Positions 42,549 to 55,503 of a DNA stretch of 64,000 bases are shown in pieces (within the stretch, counting starts at the first letter, position 1; the number at the start of each line of letters is the position of its first letter). The notes below the pieces were generated by a model. The model ran no database searches, had not been told where the DNA came from, and saw nothing but the letters and a program-made list of their open reading frames with translations. Origin of the DNA: Maea johnstoni (Eukaryota; Annelida; Polychaeta; Spionida; Magelonidae); NCBI GenBank assembly GCA_963942565.1, contig OZ012698.1:30139727-30203726 (forward strand), written 5' to 3'. The position numbers were made by a program, and so were the translations under genes.

Positions 42549-42964
42549 TTAACCCTTATGCTGCTGGTGGCGTATATGGCCAATATAAAATGGTGCAAAA
42601 ATACTTAAAAATGACTGAAACCCTGGCATCTAATGAGTACCAACATGACAGGGTTTAGATGATTTTCAAAAATCTTTGCGTCCTTGTGCTTTGGATGAAA
42701 GTAGCCTCAGCACAGACATTTAATTCCTGCACCAGTCAACCAGGATTCTGCCGGTGGCTGGGTGTACAAACACCCGTAGATAACATGCCAATGAAATAAG
42801 CCAAATATATTAACGACCCACCTAGCTTGCAAATCAAAGCTACATTCAATTGGGAGGTCATTTATGCATCCATGCCAAGGAAACAGGATGCCAACCGAGT
42901 GTGCGGCCGCGTATTATGCCCGGACTGCCCAAGCATTTAGTGCAGGAATTAAATGGCGGCAATG
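42549..42964. mobile_element. TTAA MITE family 2 interrupted by a family 1 MITE
   Basis: The family 2 element (42549-42710) breaks at GTAGCCTCAG. The family 1 element follows directly (42711-42964) and ends GGCGGCAATGTA. The rest of family 2 is not seen afterwards. Confidence 0.7.
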
Positions 42965-43006
42965 TAGGTATGCACTTCCCGGATAATCAGTAGCAGGATG
43001 AGTACA

Positions 43007-43238
43007 TTAACCCATTAATACTCACAGCGGCCAAAACCAGCCTGACAATTTTGATGAAATTTTACAGGCTTTAGCATAATTGGCAAAATATTTGAAGGAG
43101 AAATGTTGATCAGAACATTACCAACAAGTCCCCTTCAAATATTTTGTAAAATCATTCTTAATTCAAAAGTTATTGTCAAAAGTATCGTCGATCCAGACGT
43201 CAATTTCTGGAGGAACTTTTTAAGTGTTAATGGGTTAA
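43007..43238 (+). mobile_element. TTAA MITE, family 3, near-complete
   Basis: TTAACCCATTAATACTCACA to AGTGTTAATGGGTTAA. Hairpin arms are ATATTTGAAGGAGAAATG and GTCCCCTTCAAATATTTT. One of the best copies. Confidence 0.8.
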
Positions 43239-43585
43239 GTAAATACACATATGCGTGTTCAATATCATGTACATAAAGTTAAGTACCTGGCCTGGTTAGT
43301 GTACTGCTATGACAGGTCACGCATCGTGACTGTGTTGCTTTGTTTGGAATACATGCCTTGTAAACAGTGAGTCATCCCCGATACTGCATCTAGTTTATTA
43401 ATGACATTTTCGGCTAGATCTTTATCAATTCTGGCAATAACTTGGCAATTATGATAGATTTTACAAAATATTTCAAGGAGAACTGCTGGCAGTGTTCTGA
43501 TTAACATTCCTCCTTCCAACTATTTTCCGAACTTGCCTTAGAGGTTTCAATAAAATTGCCAGATTGGTTTTGGACGCTGAGAGAA

Positions 43586-43816
43586 TTAACCCATTAATGC
43601 TCACAGCAGCCAAAACCAGCCTTTCAATTTTGATGAAATCTTTCTTCTTAAAGCATCATTGGCAAAACATTTGAAGGGGAAATGCTGATCAGAACATTAC
43701 CAACAACTTTCCTTCAAATATTTAGTAAAATTATCCTCAATTCAAGAGTTTCAGTCAAAAGTATCTTAGATCCAGACGACAATTTCTGGAGGAACGCTCA
43801 AGTATTATTGGGTTAA
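43586..43816 (+). mobile_element. TTAA MITE, family 3, near-complete
   Basis: TTAACCCATTAATGCTCACA to AGTATTATTGGGTTAA with GCCAAAACCAGCC and ATCCAGACGACAATTTCTGG. Confidence 0.8.
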
Positions 43817-44311
43817 AGGGTTATCTCGTCCACTCACAACTGTAGCACAATAAGACCTGAAACAAAGAGAATATTTTTGATGATAAGTCAATGTTTTGCG
43901 AAGTATTTGATTGAACGTTTTAGGGTAAACAGTTCCTCGTGAATATTTTGGTAAGACCCCCCCTCCCCCGAGCACACGAGGAGTGAAACCGAAACAAAAA
44001 ACGATATGCACCAAACAAATGAATACTTGCTATAGGAGTTCGGGGAAACGGTCGCGCATTAAAGGGGATATCGCAGATTAACAAATAAAACGGTTGCCCC
44101 AGGGGTGGGGACATTTCCAACTACTCAAACACCCACTCGATGCAATGACAAAAGTAAACACTGAAATCAATGGTATTGGCCCAATAACGTACCAAACGAC
44201 AGATGATTAATTCCAAAAAGTGTTTGCCAATGGGGTCACCATGGTGTTAGGATAGTGTGTTGTTGCCGGTTTCTTGCATCATCCCCACCCCATTCTACCG
44301 CTTTATACATA

Positions 44312-44548
44312 CAGTACAGACATCTAATTCCTGCACCAGTCGACCAGAGGTCTGCCGGTGCCTGGGTGTACGAACACCCGTATATAACATGCCAATGAAA
44401 TAAGCCAAATACATTAAAGCTACATTCAATTTGTAGGTCATTTAAGTATGCATCCATGCCAAGGACACTGGATGTCAACTGAGTGTGCGGCCGTGTATTA
44501 TGCCCGGACTGCCCAGGCATTTAGTGCAGAAATTGAATGTCGGCACTG
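44312..44548. mobile_element. TA-flanked MITE, family 1
   Basis: CAGTACAGACATCTAATTCC to GAATGTCGGCACTG between TA dinucleotides. Lacks a short internal part (the AACGACCCACCTAGC segment). Confidence 0.78.
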
Positions 44549-44885
44549 TACCAGGAATTCAATTGACTGGTGCGTCATCAGCTAAGCGCACATTTCCGAT
44601 GTGAGGAGGGATCCCATTACACATATTACATGAGGTAAAGAATCGATGTTGTAACCACATAACTAATTTACGTGAACGGCAGCTGAAGACATACTACTCG
44701 AATATTGTGATATGGTTTGCTTGCGCACAAATGATTCCGAGCCAAAATGACGCAAATGATTTACATAACCGATAAAGGGTGACATTGTCACGGATTGACA
44801 TTCATCTACATCTATTGAGCTCTAGTGCATATGGTGTACCGTTTACCTTAAGTAGACAGTTATTCAGTTTAGACAAAAATGAAAG

Positions 44886-45432
<547 letters not shown>

Positions 45433-45767
45433 GTAGGCAGTGGACTATTCATGATCCATACTTCCTCATACGTCCAACAAGCTCAAGCTATTACTTCACA
45501 GTTCGCGCCCTACCAACTGCATGTTTTCAACGGCATATAAACTAGGCACAAAGTGAAGACGTCATCATATTTAACTTTATCTTATATCGTGGCTGCATCG
45601 TAGACAAACAACAGCTGGATACACCCTCTCAATGCTAGTATGCTTTGCTCGCACTCAAATCCCCTTCAGGCGAAAATAACGCAAGCCTTTGAAGATGAAG
45701 ATGTAATTGATAACAAGTGGCATTGTCTCGGATAGACATTTTGCTTTATTTTGAAAGCCAACTAAAG

Positions 45768-45990
45768 AAATTTAATTCCTGCACCAGTTGATCGACCATC
45801 ATCCTGATCCTGCAATGTCGCCCATTCGAGATAATCAGTTACAAATGTATGCATGACCCTCACAGCTGTGACGTCACTGGCGTTCAGTCGTTTTTTATGC
45901 ACAAGTTACCAGGTTGCGATCAGTTGTACGGTCGTGTATAGTCTAGTCCGCCCACAGACATAGTGCAGAAATAAGACATCGACACTATTT
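45768..45990. mobile_element. Decayed MITE, family 1
   Basis: AAATTTAATTCCTGCACCAG at the left and AGTGCAGAAATAAGACATCG at the right. The middle is poorly conserved. Confidence 0.5.
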
Positions 45991-46252
45991 TTAGACATTG
46001 GTTGCCTAGATAGTCAATATCATGTGGACACCCCAAATACATTTACAACCAGGAAATAATCGAGAGAAGAAATACATAGGAGCCTAAGTGAGCATATTTC
46101 GTGACACAATGTGGAGAGCGGATGGCAACAAATGGTCCTCTGATAAGGTTAGCTGGCATACTGAACTTTGACTCGCTTCACTGATAAGGAAGCGTGATAG
46201 AAACTGAACTGGGCATACTGATTTCTCTAGTTGAACGATCGGAAGCTGTCGT

Positions 46253-48703
46253 TTAACCCAGTAATGCTTACTGCAGCCAAAAGCTGCCCGACAGTCTTGA
46301 TAAAAATCATCCAGGCTAAGGCATATTGGAAACTATATTTGACATACTAGTAATTGAAATTATAGTTTACGGATAATGTTTGTTTTTTAAAATTTTGCAA
46401 TCACTGCTGTTTTTATTCTCAATAAATAAACTGTGCGTTATTATATAACAATGTGCAAATTGTCTTCAAGCTCCATATGCATACATATACCTCTACATCT
46501 TTATGTAATTATTCACACTCCATCACAGTGGTTCCAGGTCTTATCTGCCCGAGAATATGTCATTCAACTCATCGTACACATTCCCCCAAATATCCCATAA
46601 CTCATTTTCTTTATGGTTCATTTTTGCCTCATACTCTTCAATACATAGATCAACATATAACAGTCTTCTTACCATTCTTAAATGATGATTCTTCCCCTCT
46701 TTTCTATTCCAATATTATTTTGTCTACAATTTCATTGTTTGATTGATAGCCAAATATTTTATCAATATCTGTGAATTTTATTGAAGGTGAAATTTTTGAC
46801 TTCGTCCATTTTTCCACTTGTGCCTATATGCTCACTGTTGTATGACATTCCAAGAAGGCGTGTTTTAGTGTATCTATTTCTATTTTACTATTTCTACACA
46901 TTTTTGTATCTGAGATTTTCATTTTGTGCAGCTTTTCATTATTAATGGTACGATTGTGAAGTAGTTTGTACTGAAACTATTTTTGATAAGCTCCTGTTTT
47001 CATATGTGCTATTTCCTAAATGCCCTTTCTATTATGTCATACAACAGGTCATTATCTAAAATATTTTCCCAATTTTCTTTTATGTCCTTAAGTGTGTTCA
47101 TATTGTAATTCATTAATTTGTTGTATGTCCTACCGCACCCTCTTTCTGATAACCCCATTTCAAAGAGAATTCTCAGAACATATGGGCCATATATGGGTGC
47201 TTGATTTTCCATTGTATTTCTGTATTTCGCTAATTCTTTTTTGATTTTGAAATAATCTAAGAAATTAATTTTCAAGTTTCTGTTTCTCATATCCTCTAAC
47301 GGTATGAGTTCACCTTCACTGTCCATTATGTCAGCAACCAGCTTGTATCCTAATTCTTCCCATTTTTTCTATACTCGAAGTTTAGACTGCTATTATACCA
47401 TAATGGCATCCAATGTAGTTGGAGAGTATTTTTGATCTTAAAATTTCCCGTAAATTGAATTATTCCATTCAACACATCACCCCAGAACTTTGATTCCGAA
47501 TCTTTTTTGCATTTTGATCTCCATATTGAATTATCTTATGAATACCCATTTGAATCGGAAATTCAGCCCATCCATCAGTTTGTATTGAAATTCTTTTAAT
47601 CCAGGATATTTTCAATGAATGATCAAGATTTTTTAAATTGGCCATCTTTAAGCCACCCAGGTTGGTCAGATTTTCTATTATGTCTTTTCTAAACTTCGGT
47701 ATTTTGTTAATCCAGAGAAATTCTTTAAACATATCCTCCTGCATATTAAATAAGTTTTGACTTGGGGATGGAAGAGACAGACATGGGTTATTTTAGAGAT
47801 TAATAAGCTTTTGATTATTGATATTTTCCCATATGGCGTTAGGTTTCTTGCATTCATAGGTATATTAATTTTTGTACATCCATAATTTTTATTTCAATGT
47901 TCTTATCAGTAATTTTATCTAATTCATCTACATTATGAAATATACCTAATGATATAACTTCTTGTGTCCAATCATGTGTTAGGTCCTCACACAAGTTTGT
48001 CCCGTTGTCTCCCCACCCCCCAATTTTAACGACCTTTGTTTTTTCTGTATTGATTTTCAGACCACTGATTTTCTCAATCTACATTAGAGTAAACATACAA
48101 TTTCTTATAGAGGCTTCTTTCGCTTTTGTTATCAGAGTAGTATCATCCACATACTGGGAGATCATATGTTCCTGATTGTATATGGTAATAGCTTCAATTT
48201 TTGTATTATTTCTAACGGCTTCCGCTAATATTTCTGCTGCCATGACAAATAAATAAGGGGACACTGGGTCCCCTAGTCCACATCCCCGCCCTAAGTTTAT
48301 TTTATTTGAAAGGTTCCCATTCTGTAAAATCTTTGAAGATGACCCTATTTGTAAAGACTTTACCCAAGTTTTTATTTTATTCCCAAAGTTAAACATTTCC
48401 AAAATTTTTGATATGAATTTCCAAGAGATTGAATCAAACGCTTTTTCAAAGTCGATTAACATGATGAGCCCTTCAATCTTTTTTTATTACACTCTTCTAT
48501 AACGTCATAAGTCAGCCTAGTATTCTCCCCAATGAAATTCATTCGTAAAACCGTCTGGCCCCGGACTTTTTAACAATAAAAACAATTTTACGGATAATGT
48601 TAATTAGATTCTCACTAACAAGTCTTTTTAAGATATTCTAAAAAAATTGCCCCAAGATCCAGACGACACCTTCAGGACCGCGTCTTAAGCATTAATGGGT
48701 TAA
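46253..48703 (+). mobile_element. TTAA MITE, family 3, split by a LINE
   Basis: The left part (46253-46380) starts TTAACCCAGTAATGCTTACT; the right part (48587-48703) has CCAGACGACACCTTCAGG and ATTAATGGGTTAA. Between them lies the LINE at 46381-48586. Confidence 0.72.
46381..48586 (-). mobile_element. 5'-truncated LINE (L1/Tx1-like), minus strand
   Basis: A 15-bp target duplication TTTACGGATAATGTT lies at 46366-46380 and 48587-48601. The minus strand holds reverse-transcriptase pieces: LIDFEKAFDSISWKFISKIL, GRGCGLGDPVSPYLFVMAAE and ISQYVDDTTL (48079-48462), then ENLTNLGGLKMANLKNLDHS (47469-47744) and APIYGPYVLRILFEMGLSER (47009-47326). The frame is broken several times and only about 2.2 kb of the 3' part remains. 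The T-run at 46381 is the oligo-A end. Confidence 0.9.
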
Positions 48704-48706
48704 GTC

Positions 48707-49400
48707 TCGCACCAGAATCCTTCAAGTGATCAGGTCCTATAAGGTGTGTGTTTACCAATTGGCCCATTTTTGCATCTCCATTTGTTATTCCTTCCATGAT
48801 GCAGGAAATGATTCAACCTCGAATGAACTATCATGAAGGAGGTGGGGCCTTTGATCAAGATGAAAGACGTTCGTTCAAATCACAGCAACATGCTCGTGTT
48901 TGCAGGGAAAAAGAAAAGAAAAACAGCTCTTTTACATTTCTCAGGATAAACGTGTTTTCTTTGCAGCAAAGAAAGTAGACTGGACGGAACATAATGTTTC
49001 TCAGGTTCAATATCTAAAAGCAAAAAAGTTATTCAGGTATCCATCTTTATAGACTTAAAAATCAGCGCATAGTGTAATCAACTTAAGGCTGTGGTGCTGG
49101 TGACACACTCCAAATAAGACACCTCCTAGTTTAGCACTCCTGTCCCCTTTCTAACAATAGTTATCTAATCCTTGAAGTCTTGGTGTTTCAAATATAAGTT
49201 TTCTATATCTTAGCTACTTGAGCTGACCTGGATATACACACAGTTTCTATTTTACAGTGTGTTACCTCAAATGAGGTTTTCTTGATCAATATAGGTACAT
49301 TTGATTTATAAATACCATACATGTCTGCTAAATATGCTAGGCTAGGGCAACTGGATGGAAAATTTGGAGTTTCTGCAAGATAGTGACTTACAGCACCCGA
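48707..49400. other. No recognisable feature
   Basis: Unique-looking AT-rich sequence with no supported coding frame. Confidence 0.4.

Positions 49401-49402
<2 letters not shown>

Positions 49403-49490
<88 letters not shown>
49403..49490. repeat. (TA)n microsatellite
   Basis: About 45 TA units with one ATTA slip near 49440. Confidence 0.9.
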
Positions 49491-49495
<5 letters not shown>

Positions 49496-50137
49496 TATAT
49501 GACCACTGACCAATCTCTTGGTTAATTCAGGCTATGAACACTTCCTATACTACTATATCTCCCAACCAGTCCATCAAAACATTTGGTGGACTGGACAATA
49601 TTGACTGATCCCAAAGAGGCACACCATTCAATGAGATGCCAGAATAGTGACACACCCCCAGATTTCCCCAGCATGCCACAACTAATCAGATGGGCTGTGA
49701 CATGACCGGCCACCATTTTGCCCCGCAACCCCCCCCCCCCCCAAAAAAAACATAATAATAATCAAAAAATAAAAATATAAATAAAAAAATAAAAAATAAA
49801 AAAAGCAATGATAAAAAAAATGAAAAATAAAAAAAATAAAAAAAATAAAAAAAATAAAAAGAATGTTTAAAAAAAAAATGTATATACAAAATAATAAAAA
49901 CATGAGGGAGGGATTTGACAAGATCTGAACTTTTCTGATTGAACATTTAGAAGCCAATAAGGGTGAATCAAGGCTTATTTTGAGGGTTTTGAAGTTTTAA
50001 AGATCATTTGCTTCAAAACGATGTTTTATTATTGTATTAACGATACCTGATAGTGGTAGTTTAATCAAAATGTTTCTTAACAATCTGTCTGATGTGTAAT
50101 TAATGCTTCTTCCATTTGTCAGTGGTCATATAATAAA
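49491..50137. repeat. Inverted repeat pair around a low-complexity region
   Basis: TTTATTATATGACCACTGAC at 49491-49510 is inverted at about 50118-50137 (GTCAGTGGTCATATAATAAA). In between are a C-run (49731-49742) and an AAAAATA-rich stretch to about 49880. It could be a small non-autonomous element; no target duplication was resolved. Confidence 0.5.
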
Positions 50138-50138
50138 A

Positions 50139-50275
50139 CAAATATGTACTGATCCCTCGAGTAAATCAGGTTATATGGACCTCGGGAGAGCAATATTGGC
50201 CGCGGCCTTGGGCAATATTGCTCTCCCTCGGTCCATATAACCTGATATTGCCCTCGGGATAAGTCCATATTTGTA
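50139..50275. repeat. Long hairpin (quasi-palindrome), about 137 bp
   Basis: The inner arms ATCAGGTTATATGGACC..GAGAGCAATATTG (50165-50199) and CAATATTGCTCTCCC..GGTCCATATAACCTGAT (50212-50246) are inverted with about two mismatches around a GCCGCGGCC loop. Weaker outer arms continue with AAATATGTACTGATCC / GGATAAGTCCATATTT. Confidence 0.85.
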
Positions 50276-50902
50276 TAATGTATATATTTATTTGCACACC
50301 AAATATGGCTTGGAAAACACCACAGACTTTCTTACTGCCCTTAGGGTTTTACGAATTGTCAAGTACAAACTACGCAGTCCAAGCATAAACTGTAGTTACT
50401 TACACGCTAACCAGCCCCAAGGAAAGATGTAGCATGACATGCACACGTGGGATCCCATAACAGTGGCAGAGACTGATCTCAATCAACATTCCTTATATCT
50501 AATTCCTATATACATATATCCTGTGGGCAACCTACTGCCTGGAAAAACAGGAAACGAAGCAACCTTGAACCATCATTTTCCCTTTGATCTATGAGATCTA
50601 AGACGTATTAGTAAACCACAACAAAATGCTCACAACCACTTGTACACAAGCTTTGCAGATGAAAACATGATTAGAATTTGAAAAAGCATTCTCGAGTCCT
50701 AAAAATTAAAGAAAAAAATAAATCAAAATAAAACAAACCCACAAAAAAAGAACAAAACAGATATATTTTCAAATTCATAACACAAATATTAACATCCTCA
50801 GTGTATTTATTTCAAGTACTGCATTGCATATATAGGAAACCTAGTATTATTGATGACTCATGGTTCTTTCTGCATTTGAAAAATAACCATAAATTTTCAA
50901 AA

Positions 50903-51322
50903 GATCTTATGATGAAAACATGAACCAGAGTCCCTTATAATGCTTAACTTTGGTCCTTAACTTAAAAAAATAATTATAGAGGTTAAAATAAAACTTAAAA
51001 ATCATGTTTTNNNNNNNNNNNNNNNNNNNNNNNNNNNNNNNNNNNNNNNNNNNNNNNNNNNNNNNNNNNNNNNNNNNNNNNNNNNNNNNNNNNNNNNNNN
51101 NNNNNNNNNNNNNNNNNNNNNNNNNNNNNNNNNNNNNNNNNNNNNNNNNNNNNNNNNNNNNNNNNNNNNNNNNNNNNNNNNNNNNNNNNNNNNNNNNNNN
51201 NNNNNNNNNNGATCTTATGAATGAAGAAACATGAACCAGAGTCCCTATATAATGCTAACTTTGGTCCTTAACTTGAAAAAAATAATTATAGAGGTTAAAA
51301 TAAAACTTAAAAATCATGTTTT
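50903..51322. other. Assembly gap of 200 N flanked by a direct duplicate
   Basis: 51011-51210 is N. The 108 bp before it and the 112 bp after it are almost the same (GATCTTATGA..ACATGAACCAGAGTCCC .. AAAACTTAAAAATCATGTTTT). The likeliest reading is two contig ends that overlap in truth. Confidence 0.9.
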
Positions 51323-52180
51323 CAACAGGAACAACCTTTTATTATTGGCAAATAATATTTTGTGATATATCTTATGGGAACAATTTTCCTATTTTGAGAA
51401 AGTGGTGAAAGTTGCTGATATCAGTTAAGAATAGTGTAGAAGTGTCAACATATTATGCATTTATTTTGTGTCATTCAACAAGGTATGGTGACACGCTCCC
51501 ATGTTTACTTTTTTTTTTTGGATATTGCACTATGTCCAAAAGCGATTTTTATTTTTCACTTGGAAATGTACACACAATTAAGCCCAAAGACACAGATATA
51601 TCAACAACGAACATTTAAACATATGACTTGTTTTCTATAACAATTCGTTATGTGGCATACTCAAAAATGAAATATTTTGATCATAACGCTACAATGTTCC
51701 CAAAGAGCTAAATAGGCATGACCGAATCACAAGATCGCATCGTTTTCCAGAGCATTAATCCAAATGATAGGTGTGTGCAGTTGGCATGATAATCTAGAGC
51801 AACAGAAGGCACACAAAGAAGTTTGGAGCCGATAAACATGGTATTGTCACGACTCGACACTTAGTTGCAGAAGCTAGCACAGGCAGAAATGGCGGTGTGT
51901 GTGATATGCATTTAGCTGTATTTATTTAAAACTAGATCATCCAGTGGTTGCCTAGATACACATCCCTTGAAGACATTACAATCTGCAAGGCATCAGGAAA
52001 TAACATTAAATTTGGATGACCCATTCGTTATTTACTTTGAAATGCCAACTTTGCAACTTTGAAAAAAAACGTACGAAACGTGACAAATTGCCCCTCATTG
52101 CTAAAAAGAACATGGTGGCTAGAGATACTGTAACTTATTTGCTCTGCAACATAAATAAAAGCACTTAATATGGCCATATA
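51323..52180. other. No recognisable feature
   Basis: Only short open frames. Nothing supported. Confidence 0.4.
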
Positions 52181-52305
<125 letters not shown>

Positions 52306-52599
52306 GGCCATATTTTAATTATCTATCCATCCATCTATCTATATCTATATATCTGAATTCAAAGTTTTATATATATATTTATATGCACTTTAGATCATTT
52401 AGATCATTACAATTTAATTCAATGTTTAATTTCAAACAACGGTGGTCCATATCATTTGTTTCTAACGTTTTGAGTGTTTCGCCACAATCCAACAGATTAT
52501 GTGATGGGTGTAATCATGTTTTAAAGCAAATGTGTCCTTGCCCTCATAATATCACATCGCACTGCTTTCATAAATTGTAGATTTATTAACAAAGTTGCA

Positions 52600-53510
52600 A
52601 ACCTTAGATGGGTATGAATAAAAATGAAGGCAAAAACTAACGGTTTAGACCAATGTTTATACAGACATGCACAATTTCTGGAAAAAGATCAGAAAGAGTA
52701 AAATGAAGCGAGAGGAATCTTTAAGAACTCTAACAAAGTGAACTGGATAATATCCATATATACGTGCATAGTAGTGGTGCCTGGATAAATATTTATCTTG
52801 CAGAGTTATTCAATATTGGGTCTTCCAATAAACGTCTAGGTGAAATATAGAGAATAAGAAAATATTTGATCAGGCGGTTGTCATGGAAAAGCACTATCAT
52901 CAAAGAAGTAATGCTGATGAGTTTACAAAAGAAGAAAATAAAAAACATTCATCCGTTATATTCATGTTTTTATCCATAAAATCCTCCAGCAGCCTAAAAA
53001 ACCTCACTATACAAAAATATATTCTTTTAAAATACCATTTTGAAAATGTATAAAATATATACCCTCAAATGTTTTGTGATTCTCCATTTTTTTTTTCAGT
53101 TACATTTACTTTTCAGGGGCGTCTGGGCATTCAGAGGGCGAATTAAATGGATTATTTCAAATTTCAAATTGTACATATGTGCAGACGTACCATTTAAAAA
53201 AACGGTAATTTTTATCATTTCCTTTGTAATGAATCTAAACACTACAAACTAGTTATCAAACCTCTTCTGTCAATTCATTTACAAAAGAATATTAAACATA
53301 TGAATAAGTTGCTCACTCTTGTTAAGTTTATAGAGAATGCAGAATTGGTCACAACTGGTAAATTGTCAAAAAATGTTTTATTTTTCGTATTTGCTCTTAT
53401 AAAATCATCACTATGGATTTCAATAAACATACTGAATTTAGCATAAACATATAAATGTAATATTGCTTTTTGGTATGCTCTTAACATTTAATTCTAAGTA
53501 ATTCAGCGTT
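52600..53510. other. No recognisable feature
   Basis: AT-rich sequence without supported genes. Confidence 0.4.
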
Positions 53511-53513
53511 ACT

Positions 53514-53583
53514 TTTTTTTTTTGGGGGGGGGGGGGGTATGTTTGACGATATCCGCCAAAAGCACATATTATTGGGAATTTGT
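53514..53583. repeat. Dispersed repeat with a G-run, copy 1
   Basis: T-run, about 14 G, then ATGTTTGACGATATCCGCCA and CACATATTATTGGGAATTT. A copy is at 55041-55122 with a longer G-run. Confidence 0.7.
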
Positions 53584-53663
53584 CTTAAATTGTTCATTAT
53601 GATTCCTAATCACTTACATTCTACATGAATATAATGTCTCATGTAAACTACGAGCGTTTTCCC

Positions 53664-53930
53664 TCATAGGTACTTGTTTGTCATATCATATGTTTCCACC
53701 TCAAAGTTCCTCCAATTCTCTAATGTGGTATATTTGCAAGCTGCTGTGCAATAGAAGACTGTTGCAGATTTATCTGCATTTCTGATTTGTTGGCGACGTT
53801 GGCAGGATTTGTGAATGCAGTCTGTGGTGCAATGACAGCTTATAAGTTCAATGAATTCATCAGGTATGGGAGATCTATTCATGAGCTGTTGGTAGAATTC
53901 CACATCGATACTCCCATGATAATTCAACAC
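53664..53930 (-). CDS. Short open frame with CxC-type cysteines, unknown
   Basis: 88 codons on the minus strand. The C-terminal half has ISCHCTTDCIHKSCQRRQQ and YCTAACKYTTLENW, that is C-x-C-x3-C-x4-C and C-x3-C. Spacing of this kind occurs in small cysteine-rich C-termini of repetitive unknown proteins in marine invertebrates, as I recall. No splice or promoter evidence; probably a relic of a repeated coding element. Confidence 0.3.
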   Translation of the reverse strand: MLNYHGSIDVEFYQQLMNRSPIPDEFIELISCHCTTDCIHKSCQRRQQIRNADKSATVFYCTAACKYTTLENWRNFEVETYDMTNKYL

Positions 53931-54210
53931 TATTGAATCAAGTAATTAAAGAAAGAGATATTTTTTTCAGATGCATACTTTGATGGGTTGTCCTAGATGC
54001 AGATATCCCATTCACATCCTTTTTTGGCTTCCAAAAGTTTTGATATTTACAAAACTAGGCATGCCATTTCCAAATCGATACATAATCTCCTCCTACCCAC
54101 TATATACTACATTATTATTTATTGGAAATAAATATTAATTCCATATGCAACAGGGAATAACAACTTATAAAAAAGGGTGCGAACGGGACATTATGGATTT
54201 TATTACCATA

Positions 54211-54468
54211 CAGTACAGACATTTAATTCCTGCACCAGTCGACCAGAATTCTGCCGGTGGCTGGGTGTACAAACATCCGTTGATAACATGACAATGCAAT
54301 AAGCCAAATACATTAACGACCCACCTAGCGTGCAAATCAAAGCTGCATTCAATTGGGAGGTCATTTATGCATCCATGCCAAGGAAACTGGATGTCAACCA
54401 AGTGTGCGGCCGTGTATTTTGCCCGGACTGCCCAGGCATTTAGTGCACGGATTTAAATGGCGGCGCTG
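54211..54468. mobile_element. TA-flanked MITE, family 1, near-complete
   Basis: TA CAGTACAGACATTTAATTCC .. AAATGGCGGCGCTG TA, with all internal marks of the family. Confidence 0.82.
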
Positions 54469-55040
54469 TACTTGGTGCTCTCTCATTACTAGTATTAGGA
54501 AAATCACTAAATATTTCTATGACATTATCTGAATATATACACTGGAAATGAAATCAATATGTCTGGAAATAATATTGATTTTACTGGACTTTGGGCCTCA
54601 TAACTATTTCGGTGGTGCTAAATCCCTGGTCACATATTTTGGGACTTAATTGTTTCACTAGTATTACTTACATGCCATTATTGCATATACTCTGAACTCT
54701 GAGATTGTTAAGACACAAAGTCCACTACGCTATTACCTCTAACACCTATCATATCATATCTTCAGTTGCGTTCTATTTGTTTATGTTACTTATAATTTTG
54801 TATATATTTTGAAATCCGTATGTATTGTACCCTTTATGCCCCGGCATAGTCAATAAAAATACCTACATACATTATGGGATTTGGAGTCATGTCATTAACA
54901 AGGATCAATATAGTATTCTAGGCATGCTACTTAAATGCATGTGTGGTGTTGGTAACAGAGCAGAGATTTTAAAGTTAACACATTATTTAAATTCCATTCT
55001 TTCACATGTGTCCCGTTCGCACACTAAGTAACAAGGCATT
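54469..55040. other. No recognisable feature
   Basis: No gene or known repeat was seen. Confidence 0.4.
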
Positions 55041-55122
55041 ACTTTTTTCTTTGGGGGGGGGGGGGGGGGGGGAGGATATGTTGGACGATATCCGCCAAAA
55101 ACACATATTATTGGGAATTTAC
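55041..55122. repeat. Dispersed repeat with a G-run, copy 2
   Basis: About 20 consecutive G (55053-55072) followed by GATATCCGCCAAAAACACAT, TATTGGGAATTT, as at 53514. Confidence 0.7.
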
Positions 55123-55503
55123 CATCTACATATCTTACATGTACATGACCAGGGTTAGCAGTTTGTCTGTGCCTTGTATGGTTAACCAGATGTGATGTCC
55201 TGTCACGGTGACGAAGCACGCTAGGGAGATATTTTTCCTGAGATCACACGCAACAGGAAGCCTGCCTCCGTCAATAGATGCCCTACACCTACACACTTTG
55301 ATATGTCACTACACTGTAAGAAGGATCAGTAAATTTTCAACTAGTATGGAGTTTCATTGATCTGAAAATGATTAACCTTTGTATAATTTGGGTGAACATT
55401 GCATTAGTTAGTTATTACTAGGTGAACCTCTTCCTAAATAATTTTCCATTGATAAATGATTACCTGTTTGAAATGTAAAGGTTCACCTCCAGCAGAGTAC
55501 CTT

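Noticed and set aside
46453-46746. Plus-strand open frame of 97 codons
   Set aside because: It lies antisense to the LINE 3' end and has no family resemblance.
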